DNA of 64,000 bases from Balneola sp. (GCA_002694685.1 NZMW01000012.1:34556-98555), one strand, 5' to 3'; counted from the stretch's first letter, positions 7,751 through 17,545 are shown. Notes: generated by a model not told the origin, from the sequence alone. Numbers and translations are program-made.

Positions 7751-9906
7751 TGCGCTATAATAGTTTTAAAAAGATTAAGGTCAGCTTTGTCACCGGTGTT
7801 AGTATGAAGGACTAATTGACGTGTTGCCATATTAAAAATTCGCGCAATATCAGTTTGAGCTAACGCCTTTTTACTGGCGGTTGCTGAACTCCTATCGTGG
7901 ATTAATTCAGTAAGGCTCTCAATATCTTTTGCTTTAAGGGTATGAGGGATCTCTTCAAGCTTCTTTTCTACAATAAGCTTTATTTGATCTAAGTCAGGGG
8001 GAGCGACTTCAAATTGTTGGGTTAATCTGCCTGGACGAAGTAGGGCCGGGTCAACGGCATCACGTCGGTTGGTAGCACCAATCACTATTACGTTATCGTT
8101 ATTGCTTCCACTGTCGATCTCATTTAAGAGTGCGTATAGACTATTGTTCTCAATTGAATGGGAGGTTTGGTCTCTACTAGTAGCTATACTATCAATCTCA
8201 TCAAAGAATAAAAGTATTGGCCGGAAAAGACGGGCTTGTTCAAACAAAGACCTAATATTTGCCCCCGATTCTCCAGAGTATTTCGAGACCAGTTCATTAC
8301 TGTTTATTACCTTAAACAGTACCCCAAGTTCATTTGCTATTGCATTAGCTATGCTGGTTTTTCCGGTTCCAGGGGGGCCATAAAGCAGAAAGCCTTGATC
8401 GGGATTATAATTCAAGTCTTTTCGAAAGGTGTCTGGGTTAAGTAAAAATGAAATTTCTTGACAAATGGCATCAATAACGCCTTCTGAGCCAGGTAAATCG
8501 GATTTTTTTAGGGTAGGTTTTTTGATATCCATTTCAGTGTGGCATAAAGGAAGGATCGTTTCTTTTGCTTGCCTGATATGAGCCTTTTCTAGGATTACCG
8601 AGGTCTTTAGGTCAAGAGCTTTTATTCGGGCAAAGCTATGTGCTTTTTTGACAAGTGTATTGAGGTCACCACCGACATAACCAGCGCATTCGTAAGCTAT
8701 TTCGTTAACAAAGGCATCTGTAATACCACGTAGTTCAACACCGGTTTCTTGGATCTTCTGCCTTAAAATTTGAGCTCGACCTGTTTTATCTGGTGGATAT
8801 ACGGGAATTTTTGTATCAAACCGACCTGATCTGATTACGGCGGAGTCTAAGTCAGAAATATAATTAGTTGCAGCAATGACAAGAACATGAGATGGGATAT
8901 TTTTTGGATCCAGAAGTTGTAGCAGATTATTTATTTCTTCTCTGTCATGTTTATCAGATCGTTCAGATCTTTTTCCTGCGTAGGAGTCAAATTCATCCAA
9001 AAAGATAAGGGCTCCATTTTTTTCCTTGGCAGCTTTATTGAAGGCGATAGTGAGATTTTTTGAAAACTGATGAATATAGGGAGATGCCAATTCACCAATC
9101 ATTACAGGGCTAAATTTAATCTTAAGATCTTTCGCAACGGCATGAGCAAGTTCTGTTTTACCAGTTCCAGGTGGGCCATAAAGAAGTACTCCTCCGGTAT
9201 GGATAGGATTTGTATTCTGTCCATTTAATTGCTGTATAAAAGGGAAGATCACCTCTTTTTTAAGCCGGTCTATTACCTCATCGATACCTTTTAGTTTGTG
9301 TAAGTTGCTAAAAGAAACCTTCGCAATTTGCTGCTTACTATTGGCAGATGAGCCACTTTCTAGCGGGTCACCATTTTCTTCAACATGATCATTCATTTGA
9401 GATACCGTTATGCTTTTTCCGTCAGTATCACCTTTGTCCAAAGATCGATCAATAATTGTGTCGCTGGTGGCAATGGCAATCTTGTTGCCCTTGCCAATGG
9501 TTGTAATCTGATAAATATGGTCGTCTTTAAATCGAATGTATTTATTCGAGAAAAGCACGGACTTATCTTCAATGACACTCTGTATTGGAGGTATGTGCTT
9601 CGTTACTTCTTCTCTTACCCGAGCAATGGTAATCGATCGTGCAAATTCAGGTTCAATTACAGTACAGATAGCATGATCAGAGGTAATGATATAAAGGGAT
9701 TTCCACTCGGAAGGAAGAACGAGTTTAGAGCTTCCATGAAAGCTGGCGGGTACTGGAATCAGCCGATCAGAGAGTACCGTATTATCTGGAAATTCAAGTT
9801 GTAAGATTTTTCCATATTCTGATCCGAGATACTTAATAAGTCTTGGAGGAGAACCAATGCCATCGATGTCTGGATCGAAATCTACTTGTAATCGTATGTT
9901 TTGCAT
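7747..9906 (-). CDS. Tandem AAA+ ATPase (Cdc48-like) with extra N-terminal domain
   Basis: This 719-residue protein carries two AAA+ modules. The first has Walker A YGPPGTGKTE near residue 245 and Walker B LIFLDEFDS. The second has YGPPGTGKTS near 512 and LLFFDEIDS. Each is followed by an ATN/GATN sensor-1 and an R-x-GRxD or RPGRL arginine-finger region. The layout is that of Cdc48/VAT unfoldases, and a hexameric ring is expected. The first 200 residues are not a known Cdc48 N-domain and may recognise a specific substrate. It forms a coupled pair with the 5501-7750 gene. The stop is TGA inside an ATGA overlap; if UGA were sense here, only six codons would be added before a TAA. The only Trp is TGG. 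Confidence 0.9.
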   Translation of the reverse strand: MQNIRLQVDFDPDIDGIGSPPRLIKYLGSEYGKILQLEFPDNTVLSDRLIPVPASFHGSSKLVLPSEWKSLYIITSDHAICTVIEPEFARSITIARVREEVTKHIPPIQSVIEDKSVLFSNKYIRFKDDHIYQITTIGKGNKIAIATSDTIIDRSLDKGDTDGKSITVSQMNDHVEENGDPLESGSSANSKQQIAKVSFSNLHKLKGIDEVIDRLKKEVIFPFIQQLNGQNTNPIHTGGVLLYGPPGTGKTELAHAVAKDLKIKFSPVMIGELASPYIHQFSKNLTIAFNKAAKEKNGALIFLDEFDSYAGKRSERSDKHDREEINNLLQLLDPKNIPSHVLVIAATNYISDLDSAVIRSGRFDTKIPVYPPDKTGRAQILRQKIQETGVELRGITDAFVNEIAYECAGYVGGDLNTLVKKAHSFARIKALDLKTSVILEKAHIRQAKETILPLCHTEMDIKKPTLKKSDLPGSEGVIDAICQEISFLLNPDTFRKDLNYNPDQGFLLYGPPGTGKTSIANAIANELGVLFKVINSNELVSKYSGESGANIRSLFEQARLFRPILLFFDEIDSIATSRDQTSHSIENNSLYALLNEIDSGSNNDNVIVIGATNRRDAVDPALLRPGRLTQQFEVAPPDLDQIKLIVEKKLEEIPHTLKAKDIESLTELIHDRSSATASKKALAQTDIARIFNMATRQLVLHTNTGDKADLNLFKTIIAQ

Positions 9907-9989
9907 ATAACTAGAAAAAGTTTTTGAGCAGAGTAAAGAATCTTAACCTATTTTAAAATTGAATTTTTCACCTCTATCATTTCAGGTAT

Positions 9990-10601
9990 ATGTCAAAGCC
10001 AAAAAACCCGGAAGATTTATATGGACTAGATTTTTCAGTTGTATCGGATTTAATAGAGGAGCTGGATCATTCAAGATTTCCAGATCTGTCCGGCTTTTCA
10101 ACGGAAGATGATCCAAAGAATGCTGCTGAAGATGAAACTGATGATTCAATTATCAAATTGCATATATATCGTTTTCTCATCGTTCAGGCCCAAAAAAATA
10201 GATTAGGTAGAAATGAACTCATAAAAGAAGGCAAGAGATATTTAAAATCACTTGATGTCGAAGATTTGCGGACCCATAAGAGAGTTCATTATTTGGATTT
10301 AATAGATCGAATATTGGATGAAAGAAATGACTTGATGGTTAAAGCAGATTGGGAAACATTTAAAAAAATACTAACCAGGCAATCAAAATATCTCGAAGTG
10401 TACTCTTCTGATGCTATGACAGTAGGACGTATAAAGACTATGATTGAGAAGATAGAGTATGAAATTTTTCATGCATCGGATGAGAAAGAGCGAGTAATGA
10501 AAGTATTTGTAGACGAGTTCATGAATAGTTTTTATCGATTTTTATCTGATGAAGAATCTCTCGACCATGCAGTTCAAATAATTATGAACTCAAAAGCTTA
10601 G
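9990..10601 (+). CDS. Hypothetical protein, divergent from the AAA+ gene
   Basis: This 203-residue acidic helical protein starts at ATG 9990 and ends at TAG. There is no signal peptide or membrane segment. The middle contains several Lys/Arg/Glu-rich amphipathic helices. I recognise no domain. It is divergent from the AAA+ ATPase gene with an 83-bp shared spacer, so the two may be co-regulated, and it could be a substrate or adaptor. Its last bases overlap, on the other strand, the remnant of an HTH gene, which suggests the element boundary lies here. Confidence 0.6.
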   Translation: MSKPKNPEDLYGLDFSVVSDLIEELDHSRFPDLSGFSTEDDPKNAAEDETDDSIIKLHIYRFLIVQAQKNRLGRNELIKEGKRYLKSLDVEDLRTHKRVHYLDLIDRILDERNDLMVKADWETFKKILTRQSKYLEVYSSDAMTVGRIKTMIEKIEYEIFHASDEKERVMKVFVDEFMNSFYRFLSDEESLDHAVQIIMNSKA

Positions 10602-10716
10602 TGACAAAAGCCCGTCTCATGCCAAATTTTAGGGGAATAGCAGCTTTTTTTACTTTTACTGAGTCCATAATCTTCTGCATTTCTTTGCCTAATGTTTTCA
10701 AGATATCATCATTGTA
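10582..10716 (-). pseudogene. HTH gene remnant (C-terminal fragment)
   Basis: The minus-strand frame ending at TAA 10582-10584 encodes about 44 residues with DSVKVKKAAIPLKFG and RRAFVTKLLS. This matches the C-terminus of the gene at 34885-35184 (DSGKVKNKAALAQKFG, SRAWVTKVLS). The first two thirds of that gene are missing here and the frame is closed upstream by a TAA. It is a decayed copy of the same HTH coding sequence. Together with the better-preserved copy it flanks the metal resistance island. Confidence 0.65.
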
Positions 10717-10740
10717 TTAGGGCTTTGGAGAGCCTCCTCA

Positions 10741-10983
10741 ATGCTGACTTCATCCGTGCATCTGGAACCTCATCTTGGTCGCAAAGGATATTTTGTGCTT
10801 TTCGGCTTGAGCTTTGCAGCAAGTATTTTTCTTGAATGGGTTGCCATTTTTCTTAACCTGTGGGAATATACTTCTGCGATGCCTGTGCTAAATATTTTTT
10901 CTTATGAGGTTGGCTTATCGCCGATTGTTCAAATTACGGTTCTTCCCGCTCTGAGCATTTACCTTGCTTCAAAGCAAAGCTAA
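10741..10983 (+). CDS. Small membrane protein, possibly truncated
   Basis: This 80-residue protein starts at ATG 10741 and ends at TAA. It has two or three hydrophobic segments, at about residues 17-40, 43-58 and 60-76. The end of the protein looks like the tail of a larger membrane protein, and the start follows directly on the HTH remnant. It may therefore be the surviving 3' part of a gene cut at the island edge. I do not recognise a family. Expression is uncertain, as no ribosome binding site is evident. Confidence 0.4.
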   Translation: MLTSSVHLEPHLGRKGYFVLFGLSFAASIFLEWVAIFLNLWEYTSAMPVLNIFSYEVGLSPIVQITVLPALSIYLASKQS

Positions 10984-11149
10984 AATTTCACGTGTATAAA
11001 ACAATAAACAAGCTTCTAAAACTTATGGGCAATAACTACCTAAGGTTCAGTTTTTAAGTTTAACTGCAAAATTTGATATCTTTAAAACATAATTATGTAA
11101 GATGTTTTGTAGCTGATAGTCTATTATTAGTATTCACAAAATTTTAGCT

Positions 11150-11614
11150 TTGCTTAAAAAAATCCACAAAACAAAGATTTATAAAATCTCAGCCCGACTT
11201 CTGCTGATCATATTTGCTATGCATGTGTTAAGTGTGCATAGTCTGGCAGAGTCATTGGTGTATTGTTTTGAAGATAATGGCGATGTAAATGTTGAATCAA
11301 AGGCAGAGCTTGGACTATTCTTCAATAGTGAGGCTGAAGTTCACGAAAATGATGGTCATGATCACGAACAAGAAACCATATTTCACCAAGATGGTGATCA
11401 CCACAGAGATGTTCCTATTTCGTTACTCTGTGCCAAAGAAGACAAGCTGAATCGCTTTGACCAACAAAAGACAGTTGCTGATCTTAAACGAGCTGTTTTT
11501 CAAAAAAGTGAGATCACTCCGGCCTCCCGTTCCCTTCAGCAAACTATTTTCTTACCGCCGGTTATAGAAAATTCTATCACCACCAATCTACAGACCGTAG
11601 TACTTCTGAATTAG
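11150..11614 (+). CDS. Secreted His/Asp-rich small protein heading the first efflux operon
   Basis: This 154-residue protein starts at TTG 11150. It has a basic N-terminus and a hydrophobic segment at about residues 15-31 that fits a signal peptide. A metal-binding-like stretch with many His, Asp and Glu follows at about residues 65-85 (for example GHDHEQE and DGDHHRD). A single Cys lies at about position 93 (SLLCAKED). It stands 119 bp upstream of the TolC-like gene of the efflux operon. A periplasmic metal buffer or delivery role is an inference from composition and context. A similarly placed small secreted protein (25753-26184) heads the second system. Confidence 0.65.
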   Translation: MLKKIHKTKIYKISARLLLIIFAMHVLSVHSLAESLVYCFEDNGDVNVESKAELGLFFNSEAEVHENDGHDHEQETIFHQDGDHHRDVPISLLCAKEDKLNRFDQQKTVADLKRAVFQKSEITPASRSLQQTIFLPPVIENSITTNLQTVVLLN

Positions 11615-11732
11615 GCCATACAGCCCCTCCTATACCTAATTCACATTGAGAATGCCCTTCATACTTCACAGGATCATAGTATCCCGTGCGCATTTCTCAT
11701 CAATCTACAACAGCTAAAAGGCTGAATACTAC

Positions 11733-13103
11733 ATGTCAAAATTTATCAAAACGATGCTGCTCATCGGCACGCTCGTGCTTGCTGCCGGTTGCGCCAGCGA
11801 ACGAACGGTACTTCAAACACCATCTGAAAGCACGCTTATAGAACATGAATCCGAGGACTATTCTTCTCAGATTCTAAACAGAAATTTAAACTCTTCGGCC
11901 AATTCGATTACTATTGGCGACACGCTGAGCTATCGAACGGCACTGGCTAAAACGCTCCTCGAAAACCCCGGTCTGCAAAGTTATGCCTGGCAAGTTCGGG
12001 TTAAGGAAGCCGAGCGCATTCAAGCTGCTTTGTTGCCCAATCCGGAACTGGAAGCCGAAATGGAAAACTTTGGAGGAACCGGCCCTTTTGAAGGCTATGA
12101 TTCCAGGGAAACCACAATAAGGCTCAGCCAAAAAGTTCTCTTAGGGGCTGATCGGATGAAACGGAAACGACTGGCCGGTTTAAGCACTGAGCTCGCCGGG
12201 TGGGATTACGAAACCCAGCGTTTAAATACGCTCACCGGACTCACACAAGCTTATACGTCCGCTTTGGAAGCCCAACTGCAATGGGAACAACAAAAAGAGT
12301 TATTAGATGTTGCCCGACAATTTTATGAAAGCGTGTCGGCGCAAGTCGAAGCCGGGAAAGTTTCAAAACTGGAGCAGACCAAAGCCCAAGTGGAACTCTC
12401 TCGTGCACGCATAGATCTGGAAAACAGGCGCAATTCGATGCAATCCGCTTTTACCACACTGGCCTCATTTTGGGGAAGTGATCAGGTATCATTCTCAGTA
12501 TTGTCAGGAGAGTTAGGGATGCCGGATTCTATTCCAGACTACCAATACGTGGCCGAATTTATAGAGCAAAACCCGGATGTAGCTCGCTGGACTACCGAGA
12601 TTCAGCAACGGGAAGCTTCCCTTTCGTATGAGCGATCCAAAGCCATTCCTGATATAAAAATCAGCGGCGGGTATCGCTGGATGGAAGATCTTGGAGCTGA
12701 AGCTGCTTTGGTTGGTGTTTCTATCCCTCTTCCATTTTTTGATCGCAACCAAGGGAATGTAAAGGCGGCTCGTTATGAGCTCAACCTTGCGGAAACGGTG
12801 CGGGAGTCTGCCAGGATTGAGGTGCAAAAAGCCCTTCAAAATAGCTATAACAAGTTACAAGCTGCTTTATATGAGGCCGAACAACTTCAAGCTGAAGTCT
12901 TGCCCGGAGCCCAAACGGCTTATAAAGCTGCCCAAGCCGGCTACCGGCAGGGCAAGTTTGATTTTCTGGAAGTACTGGATGCCCAGCGAACTTTATTTAC
13001 CAGCCGGACCCGCTACGTACAAGCGCTGGCTGAACTGAACCGTGCCATCGCACAAGTTGAGCGACTAATCGGCACGCCTTTGAATGAAATTTCTACCAAC
13101 TAA
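11733..13103 (+). CDS. TolC-family outer membrane channel (CzcC/CusC type)
   Basis: This 456-residue protein has a lipoprotein signal (LVLAAGCAS, Cys near residue 20) followed by the duplicated outer membrane efflux protein fold. Long amphipathic coiled-coil helices are visible, e.g. LLDVARQFYESVSAQVEAGK and GYRQGKFDFLEVLDAQRTL, the latter typical of the TolC family. It would form the outer membrane channel of the tripartite pump with the adaptor and RND genes that follow. The stop overlaps the possible upstream start of the adaptor gene, so the three are one operon. The length is normal for CzcC/CusC proteins. Confidence 0.93.
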   Translation: MSKFIKTMLLIGTLVLAAGCASERTVLQTPSESTLIEHESEDYSSQILNRNLNSSANSITIGDTLSYRTALAKTLLENPGLQSYAWQVRVKEAERIQAALLPNPELEAEMENFGGTGPFEGYDSRETTIRLSQKVLLGADRMKRKRLAGLSTELAGWDYETQRLNTLTGLTQAYTSALEAQLQWEQQKELLDVARQFYESVSAQVEAGKVSKLEQTKAQVELSRARIDLENRRNSMQSAFTTLASFWGSDQVSFSVLSGELGMPDSIPDYQYVAEFIEQNPDVARWTTEIQQREASLSYERSKAIPDIKISGGYRWMEDLGAEAALVGVSIPLPFFDRNQGNVKAARYELNLAETVRESARIEVQKALQNSYNKLQAALYEAEQLQAEVLPGAQTAYKAAQAGYRQGKFDFLEVLDAQRTLFTSRTRYVQALAELNRAIAQVERLIGTPLNEISTN

Positions 13104-13116
13104 TTATTTGAACCCC

Positions 13117-14397
13117 ATGAAACAGAGACTAAAAACAATGAAGATCATTAACGTATTACTTCCGGTGTGGATGTTGCTTTTGAGTGGAGTCGTTATAAGC
13201 GGCTGTAGTTCTCAAAATGAATCCACTCCTCAAACAGAAAACCATGCCACTGCTGATGAACACGGTAGTGAAGAAACACAACATACAGAGGAAGAAGGTG
13301 AACATTCGGAGGAAGAGAGTGAAGGACCCGGTGAAGTTCACCTTTCTGAAGAGCAAATGGCTTCCCTCAATATAAATGTAGATACCCTGAAAGCCGGAAG
13401 TGCAAGCTCCGTAATTCAACGGCCTGCCAGTGTGATGTACGATATGGATCGCATTGCAAAAGTGGGTCCGCGTATTGAGGCCAAAGTGGTTAAAGTGCTT
13501 AAAGATTTGGGGGATTACGTGGAAGAAGGCGAGCCCATTGCACAAATGAGCAGCGTTGGACTTGGCAAGATCAAAGCCAATTACATTCGTCTCAGAGCGG
13601 CCATGAAGAAGGAGGAAGCCCACTTTAAGCGTGAGCAAAATTTGTATGAACAGGATATCTCCAGTCAGGCTGAGCTGTTGCAGGCCGAATTGGAATATGA
13701 ACAAGCGAAAGCAGAGCTTGATGCCGCCTCTGAAGCGTTGCGTTTATACGGATTATCCCATAATGATATCCAAAATATTAAGGCCGGAAGTGAGATTCCG
13801 CTTTCTTATTTCTACCTGAGCAGTCCCTTGAGTGGTACCATTCAGGAGCGAGACCTTTCTCCCGGACAGACTATCAGCCCCAGTGAAACGCCGGTTCATG
13901 TAGCCGACTTGTCTAAGGTTTGGGTGATGATAGACGGATATGAGCAAGATATTCGCTATCTGGAAACCGGACAGGGTGTTGAGCTTTCCATACGAAGCAC
14001 TCCTGGAACCACCTTTGAGGGAACGACCGACTGGATCTCGTACGAGCTGGAAAAAGAAACCCGAACCATGCCCGTACGTGCGCTTTTTGATAATCCTGAG
14101 GGACAGCTCCGTGCCGGTATGTTTGGTACCGCTCGCATCTACACCAATTCAAAGGAAACCGCTGCGCTCATTCCGGTGGGTGCTGTTCAGCAAATCGAAG
14201 GCACCGACCGTGTTTTTGTGCCTGGTGAAGAGCCCGGAAGTTTTCGTCCGGTAGCCGTAACCCTTGGAAATGAACGAGATGGTTTCGTGGAAGTGCTTTC
14301 CGGTTTAACACCTGGACAAGCAGCCGTAGTTTCCGGGGCTTTTGACCTGAAATCAGCTCTTACCGCCGCAACCCGGAGTGCAGATCATGGCCACTAA
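13117..14397 (+). CDS. RND efflux periplasmic adaptor (CusB/CzcB type)
   Basis: This membrane fusion protein is about 426 residues long. A lipobox (GVVISGCSS) follows a hydrophobic segment, so it is probably an inner-membrane lipoprotein facing the periplasm. Next comes a His/Glu-rich stretch (for example HTEEEGEHSEEESEG) that could bind metal. It is followed by the biotinyl-lipoyl-like and coiled-coil hairpin region (residues about 110-220) and the beta-barrel part. It links the inner membrane RND pump to the outer membrane channel. Earlier in-frame ATGs exist at 13084, overlapping the previous gene, and a later one at 13138. I prefer 13117 because it gives a normal signal sequence. Confidence 0.92.
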   Translation: MKQRLKTMKIINVLLPVWMLLLSGVVISGCSSQNESTPQTENHATADEHGSEETQHTEEEGEHSEEESEGPGEVHLSEEQMASLNINVDTLKAGSASSVIQRPASVMYDMDRIAKVGPRIEAKVVKVLKDLGDYVEEGEPIAQMSSVGLGKIKANYIRLRAAMKKEEAHFKREQNLYEQDISSQAELLQAELEYEQAKAELDAASEALRLYGLSHNDIQNIKAGSEIPLSYFYLSSPLSGTIQERDLSPGQTISPSETPVHVADLSKVWVMIDGYEQDIRYLETGQGVELSIRSTPGTTFEGTTDWISYELEKETRTMPVRALFDNPEGQLRAGMFGTARIYTNSKETAALIPVGAVQQIEGTDRVFVPGEEPGSFRPVAVTLGNERDGFVEVLSGLTPGQAAVVSGAFDLKSALTAATRSADHGH

Positions 14398-14440
14398 TGC
14401 AGATCAGATCAACAAAATTATCACCCTGAATATTTGACCT

Positions 14441-17400
14441 ATGCTTGAACAAATAATTGATAAAGTATTAAAGAACCGGCTAACCATCTTTATTTTGGTA
14501 GCCGCGGTAGCGCTCTATGGCTACTTTTCCTTTCGGGATGTACCCATAGATTCCTTTCCCGACGTTTCACCCACACTCGTGCAGGTGTTTACTTCCAGTC
14601 CGGGACTTTCTCCGGTAGATGTGGAAACCCAGATCAGTTACCCCATCGAGATCTCCATGTATGGATTGCCGAAGCTGGACCGGGTGCAAAGCACCTCCAT
14701 TTTCGGGCTTTCCAGAGTGAATATTTATTTTGAGGAAGGAACCGATATTTACTTTGCCCGGCGATTAGTCAACGAACGACTGTCGCAGGCCAAAAACGAG
14801 ATACCGGACGGACTTGGTGAACCCCAACTTGGCCCTATCACCACCGGCCTTGGAACGGTGTTGATGTATGAGGTCAAGAATAAAGAAGGCTACGACCACT
14901 CCCTGATGGATATCCGTACCGCTCAGGATTGGATCGTAAAACCGCAGCTGCGAACAGTACCTGGCGTAACCGGCGTGCTGTCAATTGGCGGGGATGTTAG
15001 ACAGTTCCAGGTCAAAGCTGATATGAACGCGCTGGTTTCCCGCGGTCTTACCCTTGAAGATCTCGAAGGCGCACTCAATAAAAATAATCGTACAGTTGGA
15101 GCCTCTTTTCTGGAACGCGGAGGAGAAGAATACCTGGTGCGCGGTTATGGCTGGATTCAACCCGATTCTGCCGGGATCAACGACATCAGGAATGTGATTG
15201 TATCTAACGAAAACGGCACTCCGGTGTATGTGAAAGATGTAGCTGAAGTGGCATTTGGCTCGGAAATCAAGCGAGGAACACTGGTTGCCAACGGGGAAGA
15301 ATCGGTGGGCGGTTTTGTGTTGAAACTCATCGGAACCAACACACAGGACTTGCTGGCCGAAATGGATAATAAAGTGGATGCCATTAATAGCGCCCTCCCC
15401 GAAGGGATGATCATGGAAACCTTTTATTCTCAAGGTGAACTCGTAGAAAAAGCCGTGGGTACAGTTACCAATGCCCTCTACATCGGAGCCATTCTGGTGC
15501 TCATCGTGCTGTACTTTTTTATGGGAGATATCCGATCCACGTTGATCATTATTTCCACGGTTCCCATCGCCTTTTTGATTGCTTTCATAGGGATGAAATG
15601 GCTGGGTATATCGGCCAACCTAATGAGTCTTGGTGGACTGGCAATAAGCATCGGGATGATTGGTGACAGCGCCACGGTAATTGTGGAAAACACGTACAGG
15701 CTGCTTGAGGAGCGAAAAGAAGGAAATGTGTCCCTAACACGGATTGTGAGTGAAGCCGCGCGTGAAGTCATTCGACCGGTCTTTTTCGCTACCAGCATTA
15801 TCATCATTGTATTTCTGCCACTCTTCTCGCTTGAAGGTGTGGAAGGAAAGATGTTCAAACCGCTGGCTTATACCATTACCTTTGCGCTGTTCGGAGCCAT
15901 CTTTTTAGCGCTGACGTACATTCCTATTATCTCCAGCTTCATCCTTCCCGAAAAAGGCATGGACAAGGAACCCTGGTTGGTACGTACGCTCAAAAAATGG
16001 AGTGAACCGTTGATCGAGAAGACCTCCAAATATCCTAAAATGGTATTTGGTGCCGCTCTTGTTCTCTTTGCCGGAAGCATGGCCATCTTTCCGTTTTTAG
16101 GAACCGAGTTTCAGCCCACTTTACGAGAAGGTACCTACGCCGTTCGTTCGGTATTACCACCGGGGGCCAATCTTCCAACCACTACCGAATACTCCAAGCG
16201 GCTTCAGGAATCGATGCTAACCTTTCCTGAAGTAGAAAGCGTCTATTCGCGTGTTGGTCGTGCTGAAGTTGGTGGAGATCCTGAGCCGGTGAACGTGGTC
16301 TTCAACGTGGTGAATTTGAAACCGTTGGACGCATGGGAATGGGGACGTGATTACGAAGAACTTCAGACCGCGATGGCAGAAAAACTATCCGAGGATCTAC
16401 CCGGCGTTTCTTCCAATTTCTCCCAACCTATTCAGCTTCGTACTGATGAGCTGCTAAGCGGCGTTCGGGCCCAAGTGGTTGTGAGTTTATATGGCGATGA
16501 CCTGGATGTGCTGGCTGAAAAAGCAGGTGAAATCCAGGCCATTGCTGAAGGTGTGGAAGGAGCTGTAGATGTCCGCGCCCAGCAACAAGGCGGCAAACCG
16601 CAAATCCTGGTTCGTCCGGATCGTGAGCAGTTGGCCCGGCTGGGAATTAGCATGGATGACTTCCTTAACACCGTAGAAACCGGGATCGGTGGATCGGTAT
16701 CCGGGCAAGTCTTCGAAGGCATCCGACGCTTCGATATCTTTGTTCGCCTACAGGAATCTCAGCGAACCCACATTGACCAGGTTCGCGATCTACCCATCCG
16801 TACGGCTAAAGGAGCATTGGTTCCGCTGTCACAAATAGCCGATGTGGAAGTCTTTACCGGACCAAAGCAGATCTCCCGAAATAAAGCCAGTCGCCGAACC
16901 TATGTACAGCTTAACGTGAGAGGACGAGACATGGGAAGCGTAGTCAGTGAAATTCAGCAAAAGGTGGCTGAGCAGGTCGAACTACCGGCAGGATATTTCA
17001 CCGAATACGGCGGACAGTTTGAAAATCAACAGCGGGCGATGGCGCGGTTGTATGTAGTGGTTCCCATTACGCTGGGACTCATTTTTTTCATGCTGTTTTC
17101 CACCTTCAGTAGCTGGAAATACGCTGTGCTCATCTTCCTGAATATACCCTTTGCCACTATCGGTGGTATTGTAGCGCTTTGGGTGTCCGGTCTCTACTTG
17201 TCCGTGCCGGCAGCCGTGGGTTTTATCGCCATCTTTGGTATCGCGGTACTCAATGGCGTGGTGCTGGTTTCCTACATCAACCAACTTCGGGAGGAAGGAC
17301 TTGAAACCCACAAGGCCGTTGTTAAAGCGGCGTTATTACGTCTTCGCCCTGTACTCATGACGGCCTTGACCACCGGTCTCGGACTGATTCCGTTGCTACT

Positions 17401-17545
17401 GGCAAACGATATCGGCTCGAATGTGCAACGTCCTCTGGCAGCCGTGGTAGTTGGTGGTCTGGTAACATCGACTCTGCTTACACTGGTGGTATTACCCACT
17501 ATCTACAAGTGGTTCGCTGAACCAGTAGAACACGTTGAACTGTAA
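14441..17545 (+). CDS. Heavy-metal RND efflux pump (CusA/CzcA family)
   Basis: This 1034-residue inner membrane proton-driven pump has the usual 12 transmembrane segments and two large periplasmic loops. The start is ATG 14441, and the N-terminal part contains DVPIDSFPDVSPTLVQV, typical of the HME class. The TM4 motif reads AISIGMIGDSATVIVEN, i.e. the A-x2-G-x3-D type of the published HME scheme, where it is linked to CusA-like pumps. The CzcA-like pump encoded at 26335-30735 instead has DFGIIVDGAVIIVE. The two pumps of this island may therefore differ in substrate. It is the third gene of the TolC/adaptor/RND operon and is followed by a hairpin and a P-II-like gene. Confidence 0.95.
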   Translation: MLEQIIDKVLKNRLTIFILVAAVALYGYFSFRDVPIDSFPDVSPTLVQVFTSSPGLSPVDVETQISYPIEISMYGLPKLDRVQSTSIFGLSRVNIYFEEGTDIYFARRLVNERLSQAKNEIPDGLGEPQLGPITTGLGTVLMYEVKNKEGYDHSLMDIRTAQDWIVKPQLRTVPGVTGVLSIGGDVRQFQVKADMNALVSRGLTLEDLEGALNKNNRTVGASFLERGGEEYLVRGYGWIQPDSAGINDIRNVIVSNENGTPVYVKDVAEVAFGSEIKRGTLVANGEESVGGFVLKLIGTNTQDLLAEMDNKVDAINSALPEGMIMETFYSQGELVEKAVGTVTNALYIGAILVLIVLYFFMGDIRSTLIIISTVPIAFLIAFIGMKWLGISANLMSLGGLAISIGMIGDSATVIVENTYRLLEERKEGNVSLTRIVSEAAREVIRPVFFATSIIIIVFLPLFSLEGVEGKMFKPLAYTITFALFGAIFLALTYIPIISSFILPEKGMDKEPWLVRTLKKWSEPLIEKTSKYPKMVFGAALVLFAGSMAIFPFLGTEFQPTLREGTYAVRSVLPPGANLPTTTEYSKRLQESMLTFPEVESVYSRVGRAEVGGDPEPVNVVFNVVNLKPLDAWEWGRDYEELQTAMAEKLSEDLPGVSSNFSQPIQLRTDELLSGVRAQVVVSLYGDDLDVLAEKAGEIQAIAEGVEGAVDVRAQQQGGKPQILVRPDREQLARLGISMDDFLNTVETGIGGSVSGQVFEGIRRFDIFVRLQESQRTHIDQVRDLPIRTAKGALVPLSQIADVEVFTGPKQISRNKASRRTYVQLNVRGRDMGSVVSEIQQKVAEQVELPAGYFTEYGGQFENQQRAMARLYVVVPITLGLIFFMLFSTFSSWKYAVLIFLNIPFATIGGIVALWVSGLYLSVPAAVGFIAIFGIAVLNGVVLVSYINQLREEGLETHKAVVKAALLRLRPVLMTALTTGLGLIPLLLANDIGSNVQRPLAAVVVGGLVTSTLLTLVVLPTIYKWFAEPVEHVEL

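Noticed and set aside
10741..10983. Annotating the small membrane protein as a known transporter fragment
   Set aside because: I could not recognise any family, so it is left as an unknown protein.
13156..13704. Long antisense frames inside the efflux and ATPase genes (e.g. 13156-13704, 22717-23229)
   Set aside because: They are shadows of strongly coding genes, with low-complexity Ser/Arg-rich translations and no start signals.
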